Shown: positions 1 through 13,500 of the stretch, piece after piece
Position numbering within the stretch: the first letter of the stretch is position 1
Layout of the letters: the number at the start of each line of letters is the position of its first letter
DNA from: Ilex aquifolium
Lineage: Eukaryota > Streptophyta > Magnoliopsida > Aquifoliales > Aquifoliaceae
Assembly: GCA_951799425.1 (NCBI GenBank)
Contig: OX637393.1
Span: forward strand, 20,997,744 to 21,061,743
Length of the DNA: 64,000 bases
Direction of reading: 5' to 3'
The notes under the pieces: generated by a model
The model's input: the letters and a program-made list of their open reading frames with translations, nothing else
The model's database searches: none
Told to the model about the DNA's origin: nothing
Position numbers and translations under genes: made by a program

Positions 1-1156
1 TATAGTACAACCCCGTGCCTATACAATATAATGTACAATTGTAATTTTATTTCATCACAATGTTAACTAGATCATATAAGCATGCGACATCTCATAAGCA
101 TCAAAAGATTAATTATATCATGAGGCATATAATATCTCATAACCATCACCAAGCATGTTATAGTATTATCAACCCCAATAGCATACTTGAACATCCATAG
201 ACATTTTACCAAACACTTTAAAGGCAAAATGTAAACACATACCATGCGCAATCGTTTCACACATAACCCACATGTTCAACACCTAAATTTAAATAGAAAT
301 AGGCATAATATGCTAATCAATTCACCCAAACATCCCACTAATCATAGTAGTTACATGGTAGCTATATAAATTATCTACATAACCCTACTCATAGCATATA
401 CAACTTGAAATTGCAAGTAATCCTAAATATGAGGAAACCCTCACCTCTTGACGCGTAAACAAGAAGAAAATCCCTCTAGAATACCCAAAGCAAAGCACCC
501 AAGGCAAGCTCTTCAAAGCCCTAGCCCCAACACCCTTGATTTTTGAAATTGATGAAAAATAGTCGTTTTTGGTGTTGAGGAGTTGTCCTTGTTGAATAGA
601 ACAACTTTAATTCTTAGTTGATCGGATTCTAATAGTCAGATAAAAAATTATGAAGGGGTGAAGGTTGGAAAAGATTAAGAACTTTCTTTTCTCAATCTCT
701 CTCTCTATCTCTATCCAACGAAAATGCAAGCAAATGGAAGAAAATTTGATTTTTTTCCCCTTTATATACTCTTTCATACTTGGCTCACAATGTGCCACAT
801 GTCACCCTTTGGTTGGTTAAAAATCCTAGAGAGCCAATCACAATACGACACTTATCTAATTGGATAATGTTCTTTAAAATATCTAGATCATTTATATTAT
901 GAGTCCGCAACTAAAACCAAACTGCTAGAATTTAATCGCACGTCCCCCGATCGCACGTTTCACCTCGTTTTATGTAAAAATTTCGACTATCTTAGAATTT
1001 AATGAAATTTGATTGTCTAAATCGATTTTACAAGACGAATCCAACGATGAGGTCCATTTCATCATCCGAGTTATTTAAAATTTTTAACCCGCACTTAAAC
1101 GGCTTAATTATCATATTACCACTTTAATTAAGATATTAATTTTCTCGAATTTTACA
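1..1156 (-). mobile_element. 3' LTR (partial) of a chromovirus-type Ty3/gypsy element
   Basis: Read on the minus strand, this LTR begins TGTAAAAT at 1156, directly after a purine-rich tract (minus strand, 1177-1157) that serves as polypurine tract. It runs off the window start. It belongs to the same family as the solo LTR at 19981-23289: both begin TGTAAAA, carry a TGGCACA/TGCCACA-like stretch before the promoter, and place a TATA box about 390 bp inside. The family call (Tekay/Del-like) rests on the adjacent pol fragments. The left end and TSD are outside the window. Confidence 0.7.
761..768 (-). promoter_or_regulatory. TATA box of the chromovirus LTR
   Basis: Minus strand reads TATATAAA followed by a GGGG-A-rich stretch, about 390 bp inside the LTR. 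The solo LTR of the same family has TATAAATA at the equivalent offset (20375). Assignment is by position and sequence only. Confidence 0.5.
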
Positions 1157-1381
1157 TTATTTTCCCCTTAAAGGAATTTCGTCCACAAATTTGCACATGC
1201 AACACAATATGAATGCACATGTAATCATGGAGTATGCCATTAACATTAAATTGTACCTCCATCTTCGAATAAAAACGGATAGGTAACTCGTATAATGTCC
1301 TCGCGTTCCCATGTAGCCTCCTCAATACCCCCGATACTGCAACAGCACCTTCACCAGCATCACAATATTGTCACGCAAAAC

Positions 1382-2674
1382 TTAATCTCGACTATCCAAA
1401 ATACGAATTGGTCCCTCCTCAAAGGTCTCATCCGCGTCAACCACCAGTTCACCCAATCCACCACGTGTAAGGTTTGAAGTGTACTTCCGAAGCATATAAA
1501 CATGGAAAACGCCGTGAACACTAAACAGATTTAGCGGTAACGCCAACTGATAAGCAACTGCCCCGATCCTCTCAAGTACCTCAAAAGGCCCAATATACCT
1601 CGACGACAACTTACCTCTCTTTTCAAACCGGATCATTCCCCTCTTAGGCAAAACTTTCAAGAAGACATGATCACCCACCTCAAACTCTAGAGGCCTCCGT
1701 CGCTGACCAGCATAACTTTTCTGTCGAATTTTAACCATGAGAAGATGCTCCCTTATACTGACCACCTTCTCATTGGTGTCCCTAATCAAGTTCGGACCCG
1801 TGGAAGGTCCATCTCCCACCTCCGTCCAATAAATCGGAGAACACAGTCTCCCGTACAAGGCCTCGTAAGGCACCATTTATATGCTTACCTGATAACTGTT
1901 GTTATAGGCAAACTCCACTAAGGGCAAGTGATTCTCCTAACTGTCCTTAAAATCAAGGACGCATGCCCGAAATATGTCCTCCAAAATCCGTATCGTCCTC
2001 TCCGACTGGCCGTCCATCTGTGTATGAAAAGCTATGCTCAACATCAACTACATGCCCATGGCTCGCTGAAAGCTTCCCCAAAATCAAGCTGTAAACCGAG
2101 AATCCCAATCCGACACTATAGAAACCGGTACCCCATACAACTGGACAATCTCTCGAATGTTTAGCCAATAGATTTCCTTCAGTGTAAAGGTCATCCGTAT
2201 AGCCAAAAAATGGGCCGACTTGGTAAGCCGATCCGCTATAACCCAAACCACTTCATGTCCCCGTGTAGATCGTGGCAAATGGGTAACAAAATTTATCGTG
2301 ATATGCTCCTCTTTTCACTCGGCTACCTCTAAAGGCTGGAGCAATCCTGCAAGTCTTTAGTGCTCAGCCTTGACTTGTTGACATGTCAAGCATCGACTCA
2401 CAAAATCTCCGACGTGCTTTTTCATTCCACTCTAATAGTACTGGCGGTGAAGATCATGGTACATCTTTATGCCTCCAGGATGCACTGTAAAACGAGAACA
2501 ATGAAACACTAGAAGTATTTGCTCCCTCAAATCAATGAAATGAGGAACAAAAATTCTCCCTCTATATTGTAGACTACCATTAGAATGGATAGCCCAATCC
2601 TCATCACCCGATCTCGACTGGACCTTGTCCCTGATGGACACTACCTCAGAATCCTGTCGCTGAGCCTCGATCAT
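1382..2674 (-). pseudogene. Integrase region of decayed Ty3/gypsy polyprotein
   Basis: Three minus-strand reading segments in different frames together cover a gypsy integrase. The first (2674-2432) ends in the HPGG...MYHDL...YY stretch of the H2C2 zinc-binding region. The second (2278-2084) has core-like HEVVWVIADRLTKSAHF and SIVSDWDSRF. The third (1876-1382) carries PYEALYGRLC and the C-terminal GDHVFLKVLP...LSSRYIGPFEV module typical of Tekay/Del chromoviruses. Frameshifts and stops separate them, so it cannot encode an active enzyme. Confidence 0.85.
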
Positions 2675-3235
2675 GGAGTGGCAATCAAACTGCCCGTAAT
2701 ACCCTGATCCTGATCCTAATAGTACAGTCCAAACTGTCCCACAGTCTCAAGCATATGCCACTCTCGGGAAGCTATGCTAGCTAGAAACCTCGTGACTTCT
2801 AACTGAGAACATCAGCCACCACATTTATTTTATCGGGATAGTAGTACAAACTGAAGTCGTATCCATCCATCGACGCTCTCATGTTGAGATCCCGCTAAGT
2901 GAAAATGTACTTCAGACTTTTGTGATCCGAATACACCTCAAATTGCTCTCCATATAAATAGTGGCGTCATGCCTTCAATGCAAAGATAATAGCCGCCAAC
3001 TTCATGTCGTGCGTCAAATAGTTCTTCTCATGGTTCTTAAACTGACGGAAACCATAGGCAACTACACTATCGGGCTACATCCAAGTCCCTCATTTAAGGC
3101 ATCACAGTAGACGGTGTACTTCTGTCCCCTCTCCGGAACAATCAAGATAAGAGCTGAAATCAATCTCCTCAACTCCTGCAATGCCCTCTTACAAGAGTCA
3201 TCCCATTGAAATCTGATATCCTTTCTAGTCAGCCG

Positions 3236-3857
3236 TTAGGCAGGAGAAGTCCTCGATGAATCTCCAATAATACTCTCTGTCAATCCCAAAAAACTACGTA
3301 TTTCATAGACTAACTTCGGTCTCTCCAAATTCATTACTACCTCAACCTTTTTCGGGTCAACTGATACACCCATAGTCGACACAACATAATCCAAAAATTT
3401 GACTTCCTTTAGCCAAAACTCACACTTACTGAATTTTGCATACAATTGGTGATCTCTCAAAGCTTGTAAAACAATCCTCAAGTGATGTTCGTGCTCTTCC
3501 TCCTTGGAGTATACAAGAATGTCGTCTACAAATACCATGATAAATTGATCAAGATAGGGTTTAAATACCCTAGGCATGAGATCCATGAATGCGGCTAGAG
3601 CATTCGTCAACCCGAATGGCATAACCGTGAACTCAAAGTGGCTATATCGAGTCCTAAATGCCGTCTTAAGAATGTCAACTTCCCGACAACTGATGGTACC
3701 TCATGCACAAGTCTATCCTAGAGTAGACCCGAGCCCTTCTCAATTGGTTGAAAATGTCATCTATCCGTGGCAACGGGTACTTGTTCTTGATGGTGACCAG
3801 ATTCAACTGCCAATAATCTATACGAAGTCTAAGGGCCCCATCCTTATTCTTGGTCAA
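3236..3857 (-). pseudogene. Reverse transcriptase region of decayed Ty3/gypsy polyprotein
   Basis: The minus strand encodes RIDYWQLN...[13 protein letters not shown]...YSRIDL (3857-3675), then after a frameshift MPFGLTNA and the catalytic box [10 protein letters not shown] (3622-3236). The linker [21 protein letters not shown] follows. This is the order and motif set of gypsy RT. RNase H remnants are expected between 3230 and 2680 but only scattered matches remain. Multiple disablements mark it as old. Confidence 0.88.
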
Positions 3858-4205
3858 TAGTACAAGAACGCCCCAAAGGTAAGGTACTCAGTCTAATAAA
3901 ACTCTTGTCCAACAACTCTTATAATTGGACTTTGAGTTCTTGCAACTCTGACGGTGTTATCCTATGCGATACCATAGAGATGGGGGATACACCGGGTTAC
4001 AACTCAATGGAGAAATCAACATCCCAATATGGAGGTAATCCTGGTAACTCGTCTGGGAAGACATCCGCATACTCACAAACTACCCAAGGTAAGCTCAACT
4101 CCTGTCTCGCCTCGTCTTTAAGTATAAAGCTCACAAGTCAACTCATCAACTGTTCGTGTCACGGGAGTCATATACGGCTTGGGGTAAATTATTGTGTTTT
4201 TCTCC

Positions 4206-4580
4206 CTAAAACTTGATACAAATCCCCTCCGAAGTGTAGGCGGTGACTCGCTTCTGATCACAATCAATAACCACCCGATGTGCCATTAACCAATCCATCC
4301 CAAGGATGATGTCGAACTCCGACATGTCCATGACTCTAAGGTCTACCGTGAGTTGAATTCCCGAGATCTCTAACTCACAACCTCGACACATCTTATCAAT
4401 GCAAACCCTACCTCCTATGGGAGAATTCACATACAACGGCTCCTCTAAGATTTCAACCTCTAAACCCAAATATGTAACACAAGATGCAGAGATGAAGGAA
4501 TGAGATGCACCCGAATCAAATAACACTCGTGCCCATAAACGAGAGAATAAAAATATACCCTGAATCACCAACTGATCCAC
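4206..4580 (-). pseudogene. Retropepsin-like aspartic protease of the gypsy element
   Basis: A 124-codon minus-strand frame holds the active-site box VLFDSGASHSFIS and the second loop FDIILGMDWL, as in plant gypsy proteases. It lies between gag and RT in the expected order. The frame itself is open but isolated by frameshifts on both sides. Confidence 0.85.
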
Positions 4581-5011
4581 CGGCTCAATCTGAGAAGTGA
4601 CGACGAAGACTCACCCCCGGGCCCTGATGTTCCCGCCTGAAATTCGTGTCCTTGGCCTCGGCCTACAACCTGACCCATCTGTCCTGACTGTTGAGTCCCT
4701 GCACGTGAAGTAGTTGGTACTTGTCCGGTGCCCTAAGGTTGATACTAATTCCCCTAGCCCAAAATAGGGTAGGGAGGAGTGAAATATGCCTATGGAATCC
4801 CTACTGATGATTGGGATTGAGAAACCCCATAACTCCGGGATCCCTACCCGAGGGGGCAATCCTTCTTCAGGTGATCAAGCTAATCATACAATGTCTTTTG
4901 GCCTCTTTGGTATGTCCCCCCAAAGTTCTTCCCTCCTTGGAAAAACTGACTCTAGCCTTGGCTTTGATAACTCCGACCTTGCCCCTAAGGCCTTTGTGGT
5001 GTAGAAGTCTT

Positions 5012-5767
5012 CTATTTCTTTCCCGAACTTGTGTTGGATGATTGACCCTCCTTTTTCTTGTCGTTTGATCTGGCCTCCCGGATGCTCTTAGCATCATCCA
5101 CATCCCTTTTGATAGTTATGGCCGTCTCGACCATTGAGTCTAGGCCTTGTAGACGGTGGCCCACAATCTTGCACCGGATGGACAACTTTAAGCCATCCTC
5201 AAACCTCGTCACTTTGCCCAAGTCTATGGCCACGTAATCATCGGCAAAACGGGCTAACTCTGTGAATTCCTCCACGTATTGCATCACCGTCATAGTCTCT
5301 TACTTCAAGATTAGGAATTCCCAGGCTTTCACTAGCCGAAGAGCCGTGAAAAAATACTTGTTCATGAAGAGTTCTTGGAACTCTTCCCATGTCATCATCT
5401 CAATGTCTCTCGATGTCTTGGCCCAAATCCACCACTAATGGGCCTCTCCCCCAAATTGGAATGTTGTCAACCTTATCTCGGTGGCATTAGAGGTGATCTC
5501 CATTGCCTCCACTGTCTTCTCTACTTGTTGGAACCAATGACTAGCTACCATCGGGTCCGCTTCCCCCACAAAAGTAGTCGGTTGATGTGCCTTAAACTTC
5601 TGGAGATGACTTGAGCCTCATTGGCCCATGTTGGCGCTAGCTTGTACGAAAGTAGCCACCATAGCAATCATGGCATTCATAAATGTCTCTAGCTCATAGA
5701 TAGGTGGTGGTTGATTGTTCCGACCGCCCCCTCAACCATTTCGATGTCCTCATTCTCTAGTTGCCAT
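5012..5767 (-). pseudogene. Gag of the decayed chromovirus-type element
   Basis: A plausible start codon lies at 5767 on the minus strand. The frame is broken but recognisable: a WFQQVEKTVEAMEI-like segment, WEEFQELFMNKYF, then TVMQYVEEFTELARFADDYV, which is the retrotransposon gag core. The lysine/serine-rich stretch DKKKEGQSSNTSSGKK ends the open part. A CCHC knuckle was not identified with confidence in 4600-5010. Confidence 0.8.
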
Positions 5768-5933
5768 CTAAAATACACAAGATATCAATGGCCCTAACTT
5801 AGCGTTGTGAATCCTTAACAATATCAAAGTACCATAAAATATATCACAACCCTGCAATGAAGCCGTAAAGAGAACCTGAGAGTTGATTTCAAAACTTCAA
5901 TTAACAATCTTTAAACAACAGATTGTCACGTCA

Positions 5934-5977
5934 CGTTCGAACGGACATACGTTCGAATGGTAATTTGCGTTCGAACG
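5934..5977. repeat. CGTTCGAACG palindrome cluster in chromovirus leader
   Basis: Perfect palindromes CGTTCGAACG occur at 5934-5943 and 5968-5977, with a one-base variant CGTTCGAATG at 5950-5959. They lie about 170 bp upstream of the gag start on the minus strand, in the leader or LTR end. No clear primer binding site is visible between cluster and gag, so the LTR boundary here is lost or rearranged. The same palindrome recurs at 22 kb, 48 kb, 57 kb and 60 kb. Confidence 0.9.
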
Positions 5978-6043
5978 TATACAGGTCCCAGTATCTCAAT
6001 CTCTGAGATTTTCTGAGATTTCTATCAGAGGTGTCACAATTTA

Positions 6044-7518
6044 TGTCCGTATATTAGTGAACCTTGGCCAAATTCAAAAACTAAGGACAACTTGAAAATG
6101 TTCATGTACAAAATAGTTGACTACAATGCATAACGGTGAGTTAATCTTGATAACCATAAAATTTGAAGCTCCATTGGATGATAATCTAGGTCAGGCCAAG
6201 AAAGCAAGCAGCAGCAGAAAAATGCACCCCGAGTACATTGAACTAAAACTGTCTGGGATCTCTAGGTGCATTGGTTTCAACAATACAAGCAGTCAAAGAA
6301 ATAATGCTTTGAAAGTTGCATGATCTGGCACATTTAGCATATGTAAATCACCAAGAAACTGTTAAAGTCTCCATTTGTTATCTTTTTTGTTTTCTTTTGT
6401 TTCAATTTTCTACATTATATATGTTGACATGGTTTGTTCACCTAGCCAACAAGCATCGAGCATAGGTAAATCTACGTATCTTAATTGAGTTTATGGTGGT
6501 TTAGGACCTTCATAGCAAACATATATCAACATCCAGAATTGCATGTACATTCACAAAACAAGGTAATGACGTGTGCGCTGATATCGAAAATTACTCAGGC
6601 CAAACGACCAGATATTGTGGATGGTCTCCCACAATCAGTAAGATAGAGATAACTGCATGAATCCTTTTTCATCATTCTGCTCTGGCAAGGGCTACATATT
6701 CAATTAAAATATAATCAATCATATCCTTCTTCACTATCTCATTCAGCAGCAATTTCAGCCTTCAACTTCCCCTAGCATGTCCACTAACAGTGATCATGGC
6801 ACTCTTCTCAGTGGTGTCCCTAATGCTTTCATTTGATGTGTCCAAACCATCTTAATTGGCTCTTAGTTTATCTTCCATTGGTGCTAGCCTTGTGGAATCA
6901 TAAATGTCTAATTTTTAGTTTTGTCCTTGTTTTACCACACAATCACTCAACTTACTCATTTTGGCTACACTCGTCTTACAAACATGTTTCTTATTTGTCT
7001 AATATTCTATCAAGTAAAACATAACCAGTTTAATAACTGTTTGATGAAATTTTCTTTCCAGTTTCACTAGTTGTTGATCACATTATATGCTACAAGCCCT
7101 TCTCCACTTGAGTTACATTTTATTTTAGCCTAACCTCGATTAACTGGAACCAAACTTGGTAATGACCCTTTAATTTAGGAGTAACAAAAAAATAGTTTTT
7201 GCAAAAAGAGGTAATGCTTCTGGTAAGAAATTAATACTCTAAGATTTATAGATTTCAAAAAACATAAAAATAAAACAAAACCTCAATAACCAGTACGGTG
7301 TAGGACTAAAATTTCCAATCATGCTATGGAAAATTTCACTCCCAAGAAAAAACTGTTCTGAATTGGCTTAATGCTAAATACAAAATATTTTTGATCTCAC
7401 AAACCATAAAACTGTAAGTCATTGCATTATCAAGACAGAAGAATCATGAGCAACATAGAAGAAAGTGAATAATAATAACTGATATAGAAAACAAGAAGCT
7501 AGAGTTGGTGAAGGAATC
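6044..7518. other. Unassigned sequence 3' of the S2P gene
   Basis: About 1.5 kb between the chromovirus leader and the S2P stop codon. It should contain the S2P 3' UTR on its right side (minus strand, below 7519). I see only short uninformative frames and no recognisable domain, RNA gene or repeat. Confidence 0.5.
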
Positions 7519-10500
7519 TTACAAAATGATAAGGAAAATCTTCAAGATGACTAAAATGCAAACGAGGGTCCCTCCAAATAGACATGATTGAAGAACTGTT
7601 CTTCTATTCCTTGAGCTCAATAGACTGAGGTAGCAAAGGGTCACCTCTAAGATGGATTCACCATCGAGAAAATACACCTGATAAATATTACCACAATCAG
7701 AGAAAACTTTACATTGATAAAGGTCATCAATCACATAGAAGCATTCCATCAAAATAACTCGGGAGGGGAGGGAGCACAAGTTTGTTATGAAGATTATTAG
7801 CTGCAATGTTAGGAGGTTAAAATCTTGGGAGAAGAGGAGTGTGATTAAGGACTTTTTGGTTAAAGTTGGGCTGATACTGTTATTCTGATTGACAGTCATT
7901 GATAAGAGTATAATACAGAGTATATGGGGATCTAGGTTTAGGAATTGAGTTTTCTCGTCATCATTAGGGAGGTCGGGTGGGATAGTCATTATTTGGGATG
8001 TGGTAGTGGGAGAATCAATTAAGGGTGAATAAAATCTAAGTTAGGATTAGAAATAGGGATAGTCTTGAATGGTGGCTTACCAGAGGGTACGAACCAATTA
8101 GAGCATTGTTGTGGGAAGAGCTAGAGAACCTGTTTGGGGTGTGTAATCCTAAATGGTGTATTGGGGGAGGCTTTAATGTTATTAGCTAGAGCTTGATGAT
8201 GGATCGATAATTGATGATGAGGATTCAATTGAAAGGGAGTTTGTTAGATTCTTTGCAAATATTTTATTCTGCCAATGAGGGTCTTAGGCCTTCTTTATTG
8301 GGTATTGAGTGGTGTCCTATTGATGAAATGGTTACTAGGTGGACAGAGAGGCCTTTTGAAGGTTGTTTTTGAATGTAGCAAGGATAAAGCCCCGAGTCCA
8401 ATTGGGTTCACTTTGGCAATTTTTCAAGTCTTTTGGGATGAGGTGAAGGATGATTTAATGAAGGTTTTTCATGAGTCTTTCATAAAGGTGTGGTGAATGC
8501 AAATACGAATGCCACTTTTATTTGCTTAATTGTCCAAAAAGTTAACTCCATGAAATTGAAGGACTTCAAACTTAATAGTTAGTTACAAGTCTATATAAGA
8601 TCATTACCAAAATCCTTTTAGTTAAGCTTAGGGAGTGCTTAAGTGATATTATTTCAAAGTTTCAGAGGACTTTTGTGTAAAGAGGGAGACAAATTTTGGA
8701 TGCGGGTCTGATAACTAATTAGCCTATTGATGATTATAAAGTAAGAGGTGAGGAGGGTATTGTGTTGAAAATTGGTTTTAAGAAAGCTTATAACCATGTG
8801 GATTGAAATTTTTTGGATTTTGTTCTAGAAGTTGGTTCGGAGAAAGGTGGAGAAAGTAAATGAGGGGATGCTTGGAGTCGATGAATCTCTCTATCATGTT
8901 GAATGGTAATACTAGGGATAAATTTAAGGCTTCTAGAGGGTTGAGGCCGGGGGAACTTTTGTTGCTTTTCTTTTTCAATTTAGTGGTTAATGGATTGAGT
9001 AAGCTAATGGATAATGCGCAGACGTATAATCTCGTTGATGGTTTTGTGATTAAGAGTGAAAAAGCAAGAGTCTTTCACGTACAATTTGCAGATGATAATA
9101 TAATTTTATTTTTTCGGGGTGATGAAAAATATAGAAATTTGAGAATGATAGTAATAGTTTTTTGGGGAATCTCTAGTCTTAAGGTTAATACGAAAAAGAT
9201 CATAATTGTGGGTACCAATTCTAGAGTTGGGATGCTTAGTGGGGAGTTGCCCTTTAAAGTATTTAGGTGTTCCTTTAGGAAGCAATCCTTTGTCTAGGTC
9301 TTTTTGGGATCCTATAACAAAGATAATAGGGCAAAGATTAAATGGACGGAAAAAAAAAAAAAAAAAACCTTTACTTCAAGGTGAGGTAGATTTATCTTGG
9401 TTTAGTCTGTCTTGGTTGGTATACCAATTTATTTCATGTCTCTTTTCAAAATGCCTTGTATGGTTGCTAGGAAGATTAAAAGGTTGATGAGAGATTTCTT
9501 CTGGGAAGGGGTAGGGGAGGGTAGGAAGGATCACTTCATTTGTTGGAGGTTATGACTAGGACTAAAGCTAAGAGTGGTCTTTCAGTTGGAAATTTGCTGG
9601 AAAAGAACATAACTTTGGTTGGGAATTGGCTTTGGAGATTCCCATTGGAACGAGATTCATTGTGGCACTCGACTATTAGGAGCAAGTATGGGTTACAAGT
9701 TAATGGTTAGGATGCTAATGGGGTTAAAAGGAAAACTTTCGAAGTCCATGAAAATTTATTTCTCACGGACCATCTTCTTTTTCTCGGATGATTAAGCTTA
9801 CCATAGGAGAAGTCAAGATGGGACGATTGTACATTTTTGGGATGTTAGTTAGGTTGGGGATGTTGGCCCAAAAGCAACCTAAGAAGAGGAGGTGAATTAG
9901 GTTGTTACTTTCTAATTTACTTTTTAGAAACAATTTTACTATTTGCAAAATTGTTTTTTAAAATGAAAAATGATGCTTCGAAATAATGCACAATCTAAGA
10001 AGGTAAGTTATGACAATATAATAAAGAGAATACAAACGAGAGATGCAAACAAGATTTATAGAGTTTGGCTCAAACCACTATAGCCTGCGTCCTCTCTTCA
10101 ATCTCCTCCTTGGAGTCTTTTTCCATATATTGATCCTCGTCAATGAGTGAAAGTCAAAACCCTAACAAGCTTCACCTTCTTGATACAAACGATATCTCCC
10201 ACTTTAGCTCACTTCAAATTCCTAGCTAATTCCTCTTCCTATTGATCTTGATTAACCCCAGCTTATTTTTGTTAAGAATTCTCTTTCTGGACCAGACCCA
10301 TTTGTAGACCATCTCTTGAAACATCTATTTATCCTTCATGTGCTTTCAAGGACCCTCAATCATAAAAGAATACTACAATGTTCTATTTTTCAAAAGATTC
10401 TCTCAATACAATAATTTCACGAAGTACAATAAAGAGAGAAAGAGAGAAAAGAATGTTCAATGAAATCTCTTTTCAAATTCAAGACAAGAGGTATAACTAT

Positions 10501-13500
10501 TCTCTTTTTGTTTTTGCTCAATAGTCAAAATGCCAAAAAGTATGTCAAAGGATCTTCTTGGTTCTATTTATACTTTGCCTTCTTAAATGAGGTCTTTTGG
10601 AAGATTTAGTTTGAAAATCCGAACAAGTTTGGATTAGGTTTGGTCGACCGATAGTCTTCCTAAGGTAGCCATTTCATGCCCAGCGTAAATGTCCGGTCAA
10701 TTGGTGTCAGGTACCGGTCGACTAGTGAAACCTTCTATCCAAAGGAGTAAATGCTCCAAAGACCATGATCGGTTGAATGTTGAGAGGGACCAATCAACCG
10801 ATGAAACCTACTTCCCAAATTGCTCCTCACAAGAAAACATTTCATATAGTTTGTCCAATCGGCCAATAAAGGCCACCAATCGACAGGTTGCCTTGCAACG
10901 ATCGACCAGGGACTAGTGAAACTTGTTGTCCAAAGGAGTAAATACTCTAGAGACCATGACCAATTGAACGGCGAGAGGGACCGGTCGACCGATGAAACCT
11001 TCTACCCAAGACAAGAGGTATAACTATTCTCTTTTTGTTTTTGCTCAATAGTCAAAGTGCCAAAAAGTATGTCAAAGGATCTTCTTGGTTCTGTTTATAC
11101 TTTGCCTTCTTAAATGAGATCTTTGGAAGATTTAGATTGAAAATCCGAACAAGTCTGGATTAGGTCTGGTCGACCGGTAGTCTTCCGAAGGTAGCCATTT
11201 CATGCCCAACGTAAATGTCCGATTAATCGGTGTCAGGTACCAGTCGACTGGTGAAACCTTCTATCCAAAGGAGTAAATGCTCCAAAGACCATGATCAGTT
11301 GAATGTTGAGAGGGACCAATCGACCGATGAAACCTACTTCTCAAATTGCTCCTCACAAGAAAACATTTCATATAGTTTGTCCAGTCAACTAATAAAGGCC
11401 ACCGATCGACAGGTTGTCTTGCACCAATCGACCAGGGACCGGTGAAACTTGTTGTCCAAAGGAGTAAATACTCTAGAGACCATGACCGGTTGAACGGTGA
11501 GAGGGACCGACCGACCGACCGATGAAACCTTCAACCCAAATTGCTCCTCACAAGAAACATTTGAGAGAGTTATTCCAATCAATCAATTGCCTTGTAGCAG
11601 TTGACCCGTCCTCCACGCCAATTAACTGGTGTTCTTCTATTTTATTTTCTTTTGCTTTTCTTGCTATCTACTCTTCTCGACTTTGTTCCACATATGGATC
11701 ATCATATTCTAGGATAGTATCTATATTTATCCAAAGACTAAGGTGGTATTTGATAAAACTGAAAGCTGAACTCTAAAAACTGAAAGCTGAACTCTAAAAA
11801 CTGAAAGCTGAAGTCTAAAAACTGAAAGCTGAAGTCTGAAAGCTGAATTCCTACACTGTTTGGTACTCACTGAAATTTAAGTACTAAATTGAACCAAACT
11901 GTTTGATTACTATACAGAGCTGACGTCTGAAAATAAATTAATTTTCACTTTTATCCTTCCATTCTTTAATTTGAAAATATTTATAAAATATGCTTTTATC
12001 TAATAAAAAACTACAATATATGAAATCAGTTTAATTCATAAAATAAATCATAATCATTATTATCATATTAGAGTCTACATTTAACAAACATGAAAATAAA
12101 ATTAATGTAAGTTAAATTGATCACTTAAAGCTGTCAATTGTCATAAATATTAAAAATTACAATTATGATACATATCAAGAGTTTGTTAACGCAAATTGAG
12201 CATAAAAATTTGATCACAATAACTAAACAATAACAAATTGAATAACACAATATGTGAACAATAACATCTAATTAAAAAAAATTAAGAACAATAACTAATA
12301 AATAATCAAAAAATATTGAGAAAAAAAGAACAAAAAAAGGCGCGCGTGTGTGTGCACAGTGTGTGAGCAGTGCAGTGCATGTGTGTGAGACTGTTAAACT
12401 ATGTGTGTGTGTAACTGTGTACAGTGCGTGTGTGTGCATGTGTGCGCGTGTGTGTGCATGCGTCTGTCTGTGTCTGTGTGTGCGCGCGCCCGCAGGGCGT
12501 GCGTCTGTGTGTTTAATTATGTATATATATTTTTGTTGGAAAAGACAAGGGAAGGAAAAAAAAAAAAGAAGAAAAGGAAGAAACTTACCTGTTACCCATT
12601 AAAGAAGACAATCAACTAGGAGGATAGATAAATTAGGGATTTTGGAGAAAAAACTAATTAGAATTTTAATAGGATTGTAAAATATTTCGGGACATAATTG
12701 TCATATTATAAATATTATTAAAAAGGTTTTGCTGAGAGCTTTCAGCTTTCAGAATTAAGTAAGGGGTCTCCTACTTAATATTGTAGCCTATTTTTAAGGA
12801 GCACTTAATATATTAAGAGAGTTTAAATTTTGGTTATCAAATAGGCTTAACTAATAAGTGCCGAATACATTCATTTTAAGTGCTGAATTTGAGTTAAAAA
12901 ATACACCCTAATACAAGAGATCATAGTTAGATTGCATTATAATGTTTGTTATCATCAAAATCATGAATAATAAAGCATAATGTTAATAGGGGAGTCTTCA
13001 TTCCCTAGTTTTTTTTTCACGTCTCTAGAGACTTTCCTAATATGATGGTCATTGTATTGCTTCTCTTGTTCATTCTTACTCTTACCCTATTTCTTGGGAG
13101 TTCGCATTCCGTAAGAGTCTTAATCATAGAGAACGTTCCCAGTTATTAGTGCTTCTCTATGTGCTTAGTAGTGTTTCTTTGACCCAAAATTTGCTTGACA
13201 AAAGAAGTAGGGTTATTGATCCAAAAGGTGTGTTTTCATGTAAATCTTTCTTTGTATTTTTAATTGATGATTCCACTCTTCCATCATTTATGATTTGGAA
13301 AGTCAACGTGCCTTTAAAGGTGTAACTTTGTGCATGGTTGATCACCCAAGATAAGATTAACACTAATGATTGCTTCAAAGAAGGAGACCTAAGACTTGTT
13401 TTCTCCCGCTGTGGTGGGTAATGTGCAGAAATGATGGTAAGAGTGTGAATCATTTATTTTTACATTGTCTCACGACGTTCTCACTTTGGAACATGTTTAA

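Larger units (their letters stand above)
11739..12911. mobile_element. hAT-like non-autonomous element
   Basis: The left end TAAGGTGGTATTTGATAAAA and the reverse complement of the right end (TTAGGGTGTATTTTTTAAC) are imperfect terminal inverted repeats of a common plant hAT MITE type. Four 21-bp subterminal repeats lie next to the left end, and related AGCTTTCAGCTTTCAG copies in inverted orientation lie near 12740. The flanking 8-mers match only partly, so the target duplication is not secure. No coding sequence. Confidence 0.6.
9861..12988. mobile_element. 3.1 kb element nested in LINE 1 (TSD GGGGA)
   Basis: It begins TGTTGGCC at 9861 and ends near ...GTTAATA at 12988. GGGGA directly flanks both sides (9856-9860 and 12989-12993), and removing the insert rejoins LINE sequence. 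No protein domain is visible. The TG start and 5-bp TSD suggest an LTR (solo or LARD-like); the expected terminal CA is changed to TA. It contains a 527-bp tandem duplication and a hAT-like MITE. Confidence 0.65.

Noticed and set aside
12348-12619. Cys-rich frames that look like a small secreted peptide
   Set aside because: Produced by a (GT)n/(GC)n simple repeat inside a hAT-like element.
11731-12919. 8-bp target duplication for the hAT-like element
   Set aside because: Flanking 8-mers agree at only about half the positions, so I did not claim a TSD.
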